A stretch of 64,000 bases of DNA from UBA4742 sp963773335 (GCA_963773335.1 CAVZAT010000002.1:248001-312000), one strand, 5' to 3'; shown: positions 37,019-45,588, counted from the stretch's first letter. Translations and numbers: made by a program. The notes: generated from the sequence alone by a model not told the origin.

Positions 37019-38212
37019 GTGACCGTGATCACCACCCCGGGACGGATCGACCCCGCTGAACAGATGGTCGAGACCCCCACCGTCGACGTGGTCGTCCCCG
37101 TGTACAACGAGCAGGCCGCCCTGGCCACCAGCGTGGAGCGCCTGCACCACTACCTGGCCACCCAGTTCCCCTTCGCCTGGCGGATCACCATCGCCGACAA
37201 CGCCTCCACCGACGCCACCGCGGTCATCGCCGCGGACCTGGCCGAGCGGTTGGGTGGCGTGCGCTTCGTCCACCTCGATCGCAAAGGCCGGGGCCTGGCC
37301 TTGCGCACCGCCTGGACCAGCAGCGACGCCGCGGTGCTGGCCTACACCGACGTCGATCTGTCCACCGGTCTCGACGCCCTGTTGCCGCTCGTGGCGCCGT
37401 TGGTGTCGGGCCACTCGGACCTGGCCATCGGCAGTCGCCTGGCCGCGGGGGCCAACGTGGCCCGGGGTCCGAGGCGCGAGGCCATCTCCCGCTCGTACAA
37501 CCTCATCCTGCGCGTGCTGTTCGCCAACCGGTTCCGCGATGCCCAGTGCGGGTTCAAGGCGGTGCGGGCCGACGTGGCCCGCACCCTCATCCCGGCCATC
37601 CAGGACGACGCCTGGTTCTTCGACACCGAGATGCTGTTGCTGGCCGAGCACAACGGCCTGCGCATCCACGAGGTGGCCGTCGACTGGATGGACGACGACG
37701 ACAGCCGCGTCGACGTGGCCCGCACCGCCCGCGACGACCTACGCGGCGCCGCCCGGATGGCGTGGCGATTCGCCACGGGCCGCGGCCGGCTCGAACTGGG
37801 GGGCGACGCCCGCCGACCGTTCTCCGACGACGGCGGCCGTCACCTGATCACCTTCGCCATCGTCGGGGCGATCAGCACCGCGGCTTCGCTGGTGCTGTTC
37901 CTGCTGCTGCGCCCGGCGCTGGGCGCCGAGGCGGCCGTGGCGGTGGCCCTGGCCGCCACCGCGGTGGGCAACGGGTGGGCGCACCAGCGCTTCTCCTTCC
38001 GCCACGGTCGCGGCGACGCGCACACGGCCCGACACGTGAAGGCCAGCATCGCCGTCACCGTCACGGGCATCGCCTTGTCGGTGGCCGCCGTCTTCGGGGT
38101 CCACGTGGCCGGGGGCGGCCTGGCCGGCGAGCTGGCCGCGTTGACCGTGGCCTGGGGGCTGACCACGGCGCTGCGCTTCAAGCTCCTCCACAGCTGGGCC
38201 GAGCAGGGCTGA
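37019..38212 (+). CDS. Polyprenyl-phosphate glycosyltransferase fused to GtrA-like membrane domain
   Basis: About 397 residues. The N-terminal GT2 domain shows VDVVVPVYNEQAALATSVER, ITIADNASTDATAVIAADLA, LDRKGRGLALRTAW, the DxD AYTDVDLSTGLDALLPLV, GSRLAAGANV, and AQCGFKAVRADVARTLIPAI with WFFDTEMLLLAEHNGLRIHE. A GtrA-type domain of four membrane helices follows from about residue 270 (HLITFAIVGAISTAASLVLF, NGWAHQRFSFRHGRG, ITVTGIALSVAAVFGVHVAG-like). GtrA proteins flip lipid-linked sugars, so one polypeptide would charge and flip the carrier. The start at GTG 37019 is chosen as close to the core. Confidence 0.85.
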   Translation: MTVITTPGRIDPAEQMVETPTVDVVVPVYNEQAALATSVERLHHYLATQFPFAWRITIADNASTDATAVIAADLAERLGGVRFVHLDRKGRGLALRTAWTSSDAAVLAYTDVDLSTGLDALLPLVAPLVSGHSDLAIGSRLAAGANVARGPRREAISRSYNLILRVLFANRFRDAQCGFKAVRADVARTLIPAIQDDAWFFDTEMLLLAEHNGLRIHEVAVDWMDDDDSRVDVARTARDDLRGAARMAWRFATGRGRLELGGDARRPFSDDGGRHLITFAIVGAISTAASLVLFLLLRPALGAEAAVAVALAATAVGNGWAHQRFSFRHGRGDAHTARHVKASIAVTVTGIALSVAAVFGVHVAGGGLAGELAALTVAWGLTTALRFKLLHSWAEQG

Positions 38213-38318
38213 CGACCTGGCCCCTCGCTCCCGGGGCCGTGTCCCGGCGAGGCCGGGCCCGTCAGCCAGGCCCGTCAGCCGGGCCGCCGGTGGTCGGTGG
38301 TGGACCAGGCGGGTTCGG

Positions 38319-39320
38319 TCAGAGGCTGGGGCGGGCGGGTCGGAGCCGTTCGACCTGGGCGGTGAGCCGCTCGAACAGCGCCAGCTGGTCCTCGCTGGGC
38401 CCCGCACCCGGTGACCGGCCGCCCAGGGCATCGAGCCAGAAGCCGCTGCCGTCGCCGCGCTGCACGTAGGGCGTCTCGATGGCCTGGCTCAACCCCCGAG
38501 GGGTGGCGAACTGCCGTTGGCTCAGCCGGATGGCATAGATCTCGGCCATGGGCACCCGCTGGACCCGCCCGAACCGGTTGTGGGCCACGAGCTCGTCGGC
38601 GTCCACCGTCACCCGCTGGCGCACGAGGGCCAAACCCTGGGCGCCGGCCGCGAACGCCACCACCGCGCACAGCACCACGAAGACGACGGTGGCCACGTTG
38701 TCGAGGGTCGAGCTGGAGGCTCCGGTGGCCACCTGCAGGATGCCTCGCACCGTCAGGTAGGTCAGGCCCGCGGCCGCGGCCACCAGCAGGCCGGCACCGA
38801 TCATCTCAGGCGGGGTGGCCTTCACCCGGTACACGGTCGGCGCGTCCGGGCCGGCGCTGGCGGGGACCGGCACGGCTGCCGCGGCTGCGCCGGCCTTCCT
38901 GCGGTCGCGGTCACGAGCTCGTCGACCCTTGGCGGGGGAGGCGGCGACGGGGGTGGCGTGGGACGTGGCCTCGGAGGCCGGCGTGGGGTCGAACCCGTTC
39001 GCCACCGGCGCCGCGGGTGGGGGCGGAGTGGGTCGAGCGCGCTCGTCGGTGATCGGGTCGACGGCCGAGACCAGGTTCTCGGGCAGGTGGATGAGCGGAG
39101 GCGCGGCGGCCTCGACGTCGGCCTTGCGCCCCCGCTTGGCGCGGCGTCGCTTGGTGGCCGTCCCGGTCCCCCCGCCGGCCGCCTCGTGGTTGTAGAGCGT
39201 GGGGGAGATCCAACCGGCGGGCATGAGCGACTCGGGGTCGTACCCGCACAGCTGGCACCAGTCCCAATCCGGTTGGACGGGCGCGCTGCAGTTGGGGCAC
39301 TTCGGAGTCACGGCGTCCAT
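38319..39320 (-). CDS. Zinc-ribbon membrane protein with PH-like C-terminal domain
   Basis: About 333 residues. An N-terminal zinc ribbon CPNCSAPVQPDWDWCQLCGY (CxxC and CxxC, residues about 8-27) is followed by a Lys/Arg- and Pro/Ala-rich linker (KRRRAKRGRKADVEA). Two membrane helices come next (EMIGAGLLVAAAAGLTYLTV and NVATVVFVVLCAVVAFAAGA), then a bacterial PH-like segment (RQRVTVDADELVAHNRFGRV then QRVPMAEIYAIRLSQ). The function is unknown. The layout is typical of actinobacterial envelope-associated proteins. The ATG is chosen right before the zinc ribbon. It stands alone, convergent with the GT2-GtrA gene. Confidence 0.55.
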   Translation of the reverse strand: MDAVTPKCPNCSAPVQPDWDWCQLCGYDPESLMPAGWISPTLYNHEAAGGGTGTATKRRRAKRGRKADVEAAAPPLIHLPENLVSAVDPITDERARPTPPPPAAPVANGFDPTPASEATSHATPVAASPAKGRRARDRDRRKAGAAAAAVPVPASAGPDAPTVYRVKATPPEMIGAGLLVAAAAGLTYLTVRGILQVATGASSSTLDNVATVVFVVLCAVVAFAAGAQGLALVRQRVTVDADELVAHNRFGRVQRVPMAEIYAIRLSQRQFATPRGLSQAIETPYVQRGDGSGFWLDALGGRSPGAGPSEDQLALFERLTAQVERLRPARPSL

Positions 39321-39422
39321 GTTCCCTTCATCGACCGTCGCGCCCTCCGGAGTAAGCCCTGATCTGGGCGCCACGGCACCATCGCCGCGATCCCTAGGTG
39401 CGGTTGGGATCGCGCCCGGCCA

Positions 39423-40613
39423 TCAGCCGGCCAGGACCGCCTGCGTGTACGCCGTAAGGGTGTTGTTGTCCACGTAGAGGTGCTGGGTGCCGGCGGACAG
39501 GTCGCGTAGGCAGCGTTGGATGGCGCTCGGGTTGCGCAGGGCGCTGGACCCGGCCCAGGTGTACGCGAACCGGGCCGCGTCGGCCGCCACTCGGGTGGCG
39601 TAGGTGGTGGCCTGTCGCATGCGCTGGGCCTGGATCACCGACGGGGCGCCGTCGGCGCGGGCGGCCGCCTCGGCCTGGGTGAACGCCTCGAACGTGTAGG
39701 CGCGGGCCGCGCCCAGGGCGGCGTCGTGGAGCGCGAAGTCGTGCTGGAACAACTGCTGGTCGGCGATGGGCTCGGCGCCGAGCCGTTGCTTGGACCGGGC
39801 CACGACGACGATCTCGTCCAGGGCGCGCCGGCCGACCCCGAGGGCGAAACCGGCGTGACCCACCGCGGTGAGGCCGAACAGGCCGATGTCGTAGACGTAC
39901 CCGCCCCGACGCTTGGTCGCCTCGAGCAGCAGGAAGGTGAAGTCCTCGGGGACCGGGACACGGTCGAGCTGGTAGTCGTAGCTGCCGGTGCCACGGAGCC
40001 CGAGCACGTCCCAGTTGCCCAGGAAGGTCACCTGGTCGCGGGGCACGAAGGCCACGCGCATGGCGGGCAGACCGAGCTCGGACAGGGCGGGTTCGCCGTC
40101 GACCATCTCGGTGGTGCCCGCTCCGATCCAGGTGCTGTGGCCCGAGCCGCTGGCGAACTGGTAGCGCCCCGACACCTCGAACCCGTCGTCCACCCGGACG
40201 GCCCGGCCCATCGGCCCGAGCATCCCGGCCAGCACCGGCTGGGGAGGCTGGTCGGCGCCGGCCTGGTCGGCGCCGGCGCGGCTGGCGGTCGGGCCGAAGA
40301 TGGCCTGCACCGCCGCGTCACCGGTGTAGATGGCGGCGAAGCAGGTGGTGGTGGCGTTGGCCATGATCGACCAGCCGGCCGAGCCGTCGGCCCGGGCCAG
40401 CTCCTCGAACACGGCCAGGGCGGTGGCCACGTCGGCCTCGGCGCCACCGAGCTCGCGGGGCACCATGGTGGCGAACAGGCCGGCCTGGCCCACGGCGTCG
40501 ACCACCGGCGCCGACAGGGTGCCGGCCGCCTCGGCGGCCTCGGCTTCGGCCTCGATGAGCGGGGCCAGGGCTCGGGCCCGATCCACCAGGTCGGTGGCGA
40601 TGGTCGTGGTCAT
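39423..40613 (-). CDS. Acyl-CoA dehydrogenase-like flavin monooxygenase
   Basis: A 396-residue protein of the acyl-CoA dehydrogenase fold but of the two-component monooxygenase branch (HsaA/DszC-like). It shows VDAVGQAGLFATMVPRELGG, FEELARADGSAGWSIMANAT then TTCFAAIYTGDAAVQAIFGP, DDGFEVSGRYQFASGSGHST and GSYDYQLDRVPVPEDF, with a C-terminal GSSALRNPSAIQRCLRDLSA then GTQHLYVDNNTLTAYTQAVL. In these enzymes reduced flavin from a partner reductase activates oxygen. No reductase gene is adjacent. The frame is intact. The substrate is not predictable. Confidence 0.75.
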   Translation of the reverse strand: MTTTIATDLVDRARALAPLIEAEAEAAEAAGTLSAPVVDAVGQAGLFATMVPRELGGAEADVATALAVFEELARADGSAGWSIMANATTTCFAAIYTGDAAVQAIFGPTASRAGADQAGADQPPQPVLAGMLGPMGRAVRVDDGFEVSGRYQFASGSGHSTWIGAGTTEMVDGEPALSELGLPAMRVAFVPRDQVTFLGNWDVLGLRGTGSYDYQLDRVPVPEDFTFLLLEATKRRGGYVYDIGLFGLTAVGHAGFALGVGRRALDEIVVVARSKQRLGAEPIADQQLFQHDFALHDAALGAARAYTFEAFTQAEAAARADGAPSVIQAQRMRQATTYATRVAADAARFAYTWAGSSALRNPSAIQRCLRDLSAGTQHLYVDNNTLTAYTQAVLAG

Positions 40614-40820
40614 GGTCGGTCGTCCCCCTTGTCGCGGCCGCCGAGCGTAGTGGGCCCCGACCCACGGCCATCACGCCCCACGCGAGCCGAGGCCGGGATG
40701 ACGAAGGCGCCCGGCGGGCGGCGGCCGACCCGGGGGCGAATGCGCGGCGCGAGTGCAGGCGGGCGCTACATTGCTGGCGGCGATCACAACCGAGGTGGCT
40801 GGTGCAAGGAGTGCGTTTTC

Positions 40821-41678
40821 GTGGGCACGTCAGAGTCTGAGGGATCGGCCGGCGAAAGCGACGCCGCCCAGGACGGCTTCGTGGACGAAGCAGGGGAGGG
40901 CATCGCAACGGGCGACCGCCCCAGCCGGAGGCGCCTGCTCAAGGCGGCCGCGGCCACCGGCACGGCGCTGTGGGTGGCGCCCACCGTCCTCGCCTTCGAC
41001 GCGTCGCCTGCGGCCGCCTCGACCTGTTCGTGTGGGGGGGCGACCACGGCGCAGCGGCTCCTCACCCAGCAAGCGAGGGTGGCCGGCACGCCCACCGCCT
41101 GCGCCACCCCCAGCGGCACGGTCGTCTTCAGCACCTTCTGCCGTGCCGACTCGACCGCCAGCGTCTACCTGTGGGGTGAGGGCACTCTCGCGACCGGCAC
41201 GAACGGCCCCTTGCTCGATGACATCGGTGTGCTCACGGTCACAGAGAGTTCCACGGGTACGGTGCGCATCGGGAACATCTACCGGTTCCAGAACTTCTGC
41301 CGCCAGGGCGCGAACGTTCCGACCAACTCCGTCTTGTCCAACGTGTCCCAGCGGGTCTACACCGGCGCGGACCTGAACACGTGGGACTACCTGCCCCCAC
41401 AGCCGACCCCACCGCCGACGGACACGGGAGGCTTGGCGCAGACCGCCGACCCGACATCGTGGTGGGACGCAAGCCAGCCGAACGGGTCGCCCACCGCGAC
41501 AGACTCGGTCGGCAATCCCGGTTACACCCCCACCGCGGCGTTCTGGCCCGGGCCGATCGACGTCTCCCTGCTGTTCGGGAACAGCTGCGGGCAGTTCACG
41601 GTCGCGTTCGAGAACCGGAACCGATACGAGGAGTACAAGTGGAGCGACATCCTCATCGGTTCCACCCCTCCTCCGTGA
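40821..41678 (+). CDS. Tat-exported surface protein 3
   Basis: A 285-residue exported protein with a GTG start and AAGGAG 11 nt upstream. An acidic leader of 33 residues precedes the Tat motif SRRRLLKAAAATGTALW followed by Val-Ala-Pro, and cleavage is likely after AAA (residue 66). The mature chain begins STCSCGG, the same Cys-x-Cys start as Tat protein 2 (24839), but its C-terminus (ILIGSTPPP) lacks the terminal cysteine of the other two; a late NSCGQF is present instead. TACATT (40767-40772) is a possible -10 box. No PqqD/HprK gene is adjacent; the neighbours are a monooxygenase and a histidine kinase. It may be an orphan cargo of the loci at 1-3 kb or 24-27 kb. Confidence 0.6.
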   Translation: MGTSESEGSAGESDAAQDGFVDEAGEGIATGDRPSRRRLLKAAAATGTALWVAPTVLAFDASPAAASTCSCGGATTAQRLLTQQARVAGTPTACATPSGTVVFSTFCRADSTASVYLWGEGTLATGTNGPLLDDIGVLTVTESSTGTVRIGNIYRFQNFCRQGANVPTNSVLSNVSQRVYTGADLNTWDYLPPQPTPPPTDTGGLAQTADPTSWWDASQPNGSPTATDSVGNPGYTPTAAFWPGPIDVSLLFGNSCGQFTVAFENRNRYEEYKWSDILIGSTPPP

Positions 41679-41712
41679 GCGTGCGAGCGCACCGCGACGC
41701 GGTCGAACGCAG

Positions 41713-43203
41713 CTAGGCCGGTAGGCGCAGTGTGAAGATGGCGCCGCCGTCGGGGCAGTTGGCGGCCAGTGCGGTGCCGCCGTGCTCGGCGGCGATGCCG
41801 GCCACGATGGCCAGACCCAGACCGGCGCCCGAACCCGTTCGGGAGTGATCGGCCTGCCAGAACCGGTCGAACACGTGGGCCAGGGCGTCGTCGTCGAGCC
41901 CCGGACCGTGATCGCGCACCGCCACCTCGGCCCAGTCGCCGTCCCGCCGGGCCGACACCTCCAGGGGCGATCCGGCCGGCGTGTGGCGCAGCGCGTTGGC
42001 GACCAGGTTGGCGATGGCCTGGCGCAGATGGGCCTCGTCGCCGCGGACGATCGCCGGTTCGGGCGCGTCCAGCGTCACCGGGCGATCTCGGGCGCCGGCC
42101 ACCGCGTCGGAGCAGGCGTCGGCGGCCAACACGGCCAGGTCCACCGGCTCGGCCTGGGTCTCGCGGACCTGGTCGAGCTGGGCCAGTAGCAACAGGTCCT
42201 CCACCAGCAGCCGCATGCGGGCCGACTCCTCCTCGATGCGGCGCAGGATGGTGGGCAGGTCCACCTGGGCGTGGTCGGCACCGACCCGGAACAGCTCGGC
42301 GAAGCCCTGGATGGACGTGATGGGGGTGCGCAGCTCGTGGGAGGCGTCGGCCAGGAACTGGCGCAGGCGTTGCTCGGTGACGTCGCGTTCGAGGAAGGCC
42401 TCCTCGATGTCGTCGAGCATGGTGTTGAGGGCCAGCCCCAGTTGACCGACTTCGGTGGGTCCGCCTGACGGGCTCACCCGTTGGGTGAGATCCCCGGCGG
42501 TGATGGCGCCGGCGGTGGCCGACATCGCCTCGAGCGGGTGCAGGCCGCGGCGCAGGATCAGCCACGAGCCGACGCTCAGGGCGGCCAGCAGGGCCAGGGC
42601 GGCGGCCACCTCGATGAGGATGAACTGATCCAGCGACGAGGTCACGCCGCCCATGGGCACGGCCACCACGATGGTGTGGTCGCCGTCGGCGGCGGTGGCT
42701 CCGGTGATCATGACCCGCCACTGCGCCGACCCGCTGACCGATCCGGTGGTGAAGAACCGCTTGGTGCCCGGGGCGGTGTGCAGGTTGTCGGGCAGGTCGG
42801 GTTGGGTGGTGGCGTTGATGACCTGGATGCAGGCCTGCACGGTGCCGTCGTGGTCGCGCAGCTCGGCGTAGGTGTCCGGCGGGAGGTTGACCGGCCGTTG
42901 GCCGTGCTCGTCGCCCGGGCCCCCGCCCGGGAAGTACTGCTTGGGCGGCCCGAGCCCGCCCGCGCCTCCGTCGGCGCCCGGAGTGGAGGCGGTGGTGGTG
43001 GTGCCCGTGCCCGCGTTCGTGCACGACGTGTTCCCGTTGGTGAGCAGCTGAGACGTCACCGCGTTCACCGATGATGCGATCTGGTTGTCCAGGCGCTGGT
43101 ACTGGCCCCGGGCGTAGAGCGAGTAGGTGGCGAAGCCGAAGATGGCCAGGCCCACCGTCAACAACACCACCAGGGCCAGCACCAGGCGCAGGCGCAGCGT
43201 CAT
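41713..43203 (-). CDS. Membrane sensor histidine kinase (HAMP-type)
   Basis: A 496-residue protein. It has an N-terminal membrane helix (LRLVLALVVLLTVGLAIFGF), an external domain of about 150 residues with many Gly/Pro/Thr, and a second helix near FILIEVAAALALLAALSVGS. A HAMP region follows (LRRGLHPLEAMSATAGAITA). The H-box is DASHELRTPITSIQGFAELF, the N-box QAIANLVANALRHTPAG, and the G-boxes VRDHGPGLDDDALAHVFDRF and GAGLGLAIVAGIAAEHGGTA. It autophosphorylates on the H-box His. Its probable partner is the OmpR-type regulator at 44878, separated by three genes in the same minus-strand run. Confidence 0.85.
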   Translation of the reverse strand: MTLRLRLVLALVVLLTVGLAIFGFATYSLYARGQYQRLDNQIASSVNAVTSQLLTNGNTSCTNAGTGTTTTASTPGADGGAGGLGPPKQYFPGGGPGDEHGQRPVNLPPDTYAELRDHDGTVQACIQVINATTQPDLPDNLHTAPGTKRFFTTGSVSGSAQWRVMITGATAADGDHTIVVAVPMGGVTSSLDQFILIEVAAALALLAALSVGSWLILRRGLHPLEAMSATAGAITAGDLTQRVSPSGGPTEVGQLGLALNTMLDDIEEAFLERDVTEQRLRQFLADASHELRTPITSIQGFAELFRVGADHAQVDLPTILRRIEEESARMRLLVEDLLLLAQLDQVRETQAEPVDLAVLAADACSDAVAGARDRPVTLDAPEPAIVRGDEAHLRQAIANLVANALRHTPAGSPLEVSARRDGDWAEVAVRDHGPGLDDDALAHVFDRFWQADHSRTGSGAGLGLAIVAGIAAEHGGTALAANCPDGGAIFTLRLPA

Positions 43204-43285
43204 CCTCGGACACCCATCGATGGGGAGCTCGCAGGCAGGCGCATGGACCTCGATCGTGGCTCACGCGAGCCGGGGCGCGCCGGGA

Positions 43286-43861
43286 TCATGCCGCGTCGAC
43301 CAGTTCGGCGTGCTCCTGGACCGGATCGGTCCGGTCCCGGTTCTCGGCCTGTCCACGCCCATCGGTCGCCGCGGAAGGGTTGGGAGCGGTGGGAGCGGTG
43401 GGAGCGGTGGGAGTGGTGGGAGTGGTGGGGCGATGACGAGCCCGGAAGAGCACGCGGTCGAGCAGCACGTACTGCACCACCCACAGCGTGGCGAAGATGG
43501 CCACGTTGGCCGCCTCGCTGGCCACCGTCCGACCGGTCGCGCCCAGATGGGCCTGGGTGGCCCAGCGGGCAGCCAGGCTCACGGCCAGGGTGGACAGGGC
43601 CAGACCGGTGAAGGACAGGGCGGCGAAGGGGCCCATCTCGGTCATCACGCGCCGTCGACCGGTGCGACCCCACACCCATCGGCGGTTGAGCTCGAAGGAC
43701 GGGACGGTGCCCACCCCCGTGGCCACCACGTTGGCCCAGCCGGCGGCCATGGCCCCTGTGGCCACCAGGGTGCCCAGGACGGTCATGCTGGTGGCGGTGG
43801 CGATCACCGACGCCGACGCGTAGCGGGCCAGCTTTCGCACCAGGGGCGGTGGCGGGAGCAC
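43286..43861 (-). CDS. GtrA-family membrane protein
   Basis: A 191-residue protein with four hydrophobic helices: YASASVIATATSMTVLGTLV, AAGWANVVATGVGTVPSFEL with the GtrA motif NRRWVWGR, MGPFAALSFTGLALSTLAVS and AANVAIFATLWVVQYVLLDR. GtrA proteins are thought to flip polyprenyl-phosphate-linked sugars. The C-terminal tail has a TPT-TPTAPTAPTAP run encoded by a 9-bp tandem repeat (about 43381-43427). It lies between the ferric-reductase-like gene and the histidine kinase in the same direction, 14 bp from the former. It may serve the ArnT-like transferase of this operon. Confidence 0.75.
   Translation of the reverse strand: MLPPPPLVRKLARYASASVIATATSMTVLGTLVATGAMAAGWANVVATGVGTVPSFELNRRWVWGRTGRRRVMTEMGPFAALSFTGLALSTLAVSLAARWATQAHLGATGRTVASEAANVAIFATLWVVQYVLLDRVLFRARHRPTTPTTPTAPTAPTAPNPSAATDGRGQAENRDRTDPVQEHAELVDAA
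43381..43427. repeat. 9-bp tandem repeat (GGGAGCGGT) in the GtrA gene
   Basis: About five units of GGGAGCGGT, the last drifting to GGGAGTGGT, encoding the Thr/Ala-Pro repeat in the C-terminal tail. Such tracts can vary in copy number; each unit is three codons so the frame would be kept. Confidence 0.6.
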
Positions 43862-43874
43862 GACGGGGGTCTCG

Positions 43875-44468
43875 TCAGACCCGGGCGGTCGTCCGGCTGG
43901 GCCGGGTCCCCGCGGCCCGGGTGGGCGGGCCGTCCGGGTCGGTGACGTCGAGTACCCGCTTGGTGGTGAGGGCGGCGATGGCCAGGATCACCGGAACGGC
44001 CGCGGCGATGAACAGGATCGAACCGGCGTCGGTCCCGGCGGTGAAGGCGTGGAGGGTGGCCAGTCCGAACAGGGGGAAGCTGGCGCCGTGGATCAGGCGC
44101 CAGGCCCTGCGGGGCAGGCGCCGTCGGGCCAGCGACGTCAACTCGACCGCCAGCAGCAGCCACATGGCCACCACGCCCCAGGCCACCGCCGTGTTGCGCC
44201 ACGAGGCGTCGAACGGCACGAGCACCGAGGCGATCGAGAAGTTGACGTAGTTGTCCAACAGGATGGCCACGATGTGGACGCCCACGAAGATGGTGGCCAG
44301 GCCGCCGAGCCACCGATGCAGGTCCAGCATCCACGCCGGGCGAGGCCGGTGACCGAAGGGCCGGGCCCGGTTCGACATGGTCAGACCCCAGATGACCGAG
44401 GCGCTCAGCAGCGCCCAGGCCACCAGGCCGGCGGATCGGGCGATGTACCAGGGCAGGGCGCCGCTCAT
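43875..44468 (-). CDS. Ferric-reductase-like transmembrane protein
   Basis: About 197 residues with six hydrophobic segments. It starts MSGALPWYIARSAGLVAWAL, then HRWLGGLATIFVGVHIVAIL, with His pairs suited to bind two haems: HRW and VHIVAI on one helix, and IHGASFPLFGLATLHAFTAG on another. This matches the ferric-reductase-like transmembrane domain of cytochrome b reductases and NADPH oxidases. It would move electrons across the membrane, with the flavoprotein at 49068 a possible cytosolic donor. It is followed 14 bp later by GtrA. The start is chosen at the second ATG, near the first helix. Confidence 0.75.
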   Translation of the reverse strand: MSGALPWYIARSAGLVAWALLSASVIWGLTMSNRARPFGHRPRPAWMLDLHRWLGGLATIFVGVHIVAILLDNYVNFSIASVLVPFDASWRNTAVAWGVVAMWLLLAVELTSLARRRLPRRAWRLIHGASFPLFGLATLHAFTAGTDAGSILFIAAAVPVILAIAALTTKRVLDVTDPDGPPTRAAGTRPSRTTARV

Positions 44469-44640
44469 CGTTCGCACCCGCGATCGGGGCGGCGTCCAGC
44501 TGGGGTCGCGGGGGCGAGATCCAGGGAGCGGTTCAGGGAGACGTTCAGGGAGACGTTCACGGCACCCACTGTCGGTCTCCTGGCTCCATCTGGCATCTGT
44601 CGATCCTCAGAACTCCCTGGGACCTGTGGTCGGTGCCGCC

Positions 44641-44778
44641 TCAGGCCGCGGGCGGCGCGGCGGGCGGTGGCGTGTGGGCCAGTGCGGCGCCGAAGTCCGA
44701 CCGGTTCGACATGGAGGGGTGCTCGAGGGCTCGGTGATCAGTGCCGCTGGTCGGGTGGGGATGCGGCGATGACGACAT
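44641..44778 (-). CDS. Small unknown ORF (45 aa)
   Basis: Starts MSSSPHPHPTSGTDHRALEH and ends in a Pro/Ala-rich tail (HTPPPAAPPAA). An AGAGGAA ribosome-binding site lies 6 nt before the ATG. It sits between the response regulator and ferric-reductase-like genes on the same strand. No family is recognised. A 138-bp frame in very GC-rich DNA can arise by chance, so support rests on the ribosome-binding site and position. Confidence 0.4.
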   Translation of the reverse strand: MSSSPHPHPTSGTDHRALEHPSMSNRSDFGAALAHTPPPAAPPAA

Positions 44779-44809
44779 GGCAAGTTCCTCTCGTTCGTCG
44801 CCCCGCCCC

Positions 44810-44865
44810 CGAAACTGGGCGGGAAGATGTGCGGTATCCGGACGCAAAGATGCCCAATTTGCTGG
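44810..44865. repeat. 56-bp hairpin repeat, copy B
   Basis: From CGAAACTGGGCG through ATGTGCGGTATCCGG to GCCCAATTTGCTGG; about 50 of 56 bases match copy A at 32051-32106. Arms AAACTGGGC and GCCCAATTT pair with one mismatch, and TGCG/CGCA pair inside. It lies 12 bp after the stop of the minus-strand response regulator gene, the same arrangement as copy A. Confidence 0.6.
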
Positions 44866-44877
44866 GCTGTGGGCGGC

Positions 44878-45588
44878 TCAGCCGGGGGGCAGGCGCAGGG
44901 TGTAGCCCACTCCCCGCACCGTGTGGATGAGGTGGGGCTCCACGTCGTCCACCTTGTGGCGCAGGTAGCTGATGTAGGTCTCGAGCACGCTGGCGTTGCC
45001 GGCGAACGTGTAGTCCCACACGTGCTCCAGGATCTGGTCCCGGGTCAGCACGTGGCGGGCGTTGGAGAGCAGGTAGTGCAACAGCTTGTACTCGGTCGGG
45101 GTCAGCTCGATGAGCCGCCCGCCGCGCCACACCTCCCGGGTGTCCTCGTCGAGCTCCAGGTCGGCGTGGGACAGGCGGTGCTCCCCCGGCCCCAGGCCCG
45201 AGACCCGGCGCAGCACGGCCTTCACCCGTTCGACCAGCTCCTCGATGCTGAAGGGCTTGGTCACGTAGTCGTCGCTGCCCAGACGCAGACCCTGGATCTT
45301 GTCCTGGGTGGCGTCGCGGGCGGTGAGGAAGATGACGGGCACGCGGGTGCCCGCTCCATCCGCCTCGCGCAGGCGGCGGGCCACCTCGAATCCGTCCAGG
45401 TCGGGCAGCATGACATCGAGCACGATCAGGTCCGGACGAGCCTTCTCCACCTCGGCCAACGCCTCGCGACCGGTGGCGGCGCGCGTCACCTCGAAGCCGT
45501 TGTAGCCCAGTCCCATCGCCACCAGCTCGGTGATGTGCTCCTCGTCGTCGACGACGAGCACTCGGGGCTGGGAGCTGGCGTTGGACAT
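44878..45588 (-). CDS. OmpR/PhoB-family response regulator
   Basis: A 236-residue regulator. Receiver domain: VLVVDDEEHITELVAMGLGY, phospho-acceptor Asp in LIVLDVMLPDLDGFEVARRL, and Lys in DDYVTKPFSIEELVERVKAV. The C-terminal winged-helix DNA-binding domain reads IELTPTEYKLLHYLLSNARH, RDQILEHVWDYTFAGNASVL then ETYISYLRHKVDD. The ATG at 45588 is preferred because GGAGG lies 7 nt before it and it begins right at the receiver core; an upstream in-frame start would overlap the DUF5666-like gene. It is likely activated by the histidine kinase at 41713. A 56-bp repeat follows its stop. Confidence 0.85.
   Translation of the reverse strand: MSNASSQPRVLVVDDEEHITELVAMGLGYNGFEVTRAATGREALAEVEKARPDLIVLDVMLPDLDGFEVARRLREADGAGTRVPVIFLTARDATQDKIQGLRLGSDDYVTKPFSIEELVERVKAVLRRVSGLGPGEHRLSHADLELDEDTREVWRGGRLIELTPTEYKLLHYLLSNARHVLTRDQILEHVWDYTFAGNASVLETYISYLRHKVDDVEPHLIHTVRGVGYTLRLPPG

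Noticed and set aside
39516..40820. Long plus-strand extension ahead of Tat protein 3
   Set aside because: It is antisense to the complete flavin monooxygenase gene; a GTG with AAGGAG at 40821 gives a proper exported protein.
43381..43427. CRISPR-like short repeats
   Set aside because: The units are 9 bp and directly abutting without spacers, and they lie inside an intact coding frame.
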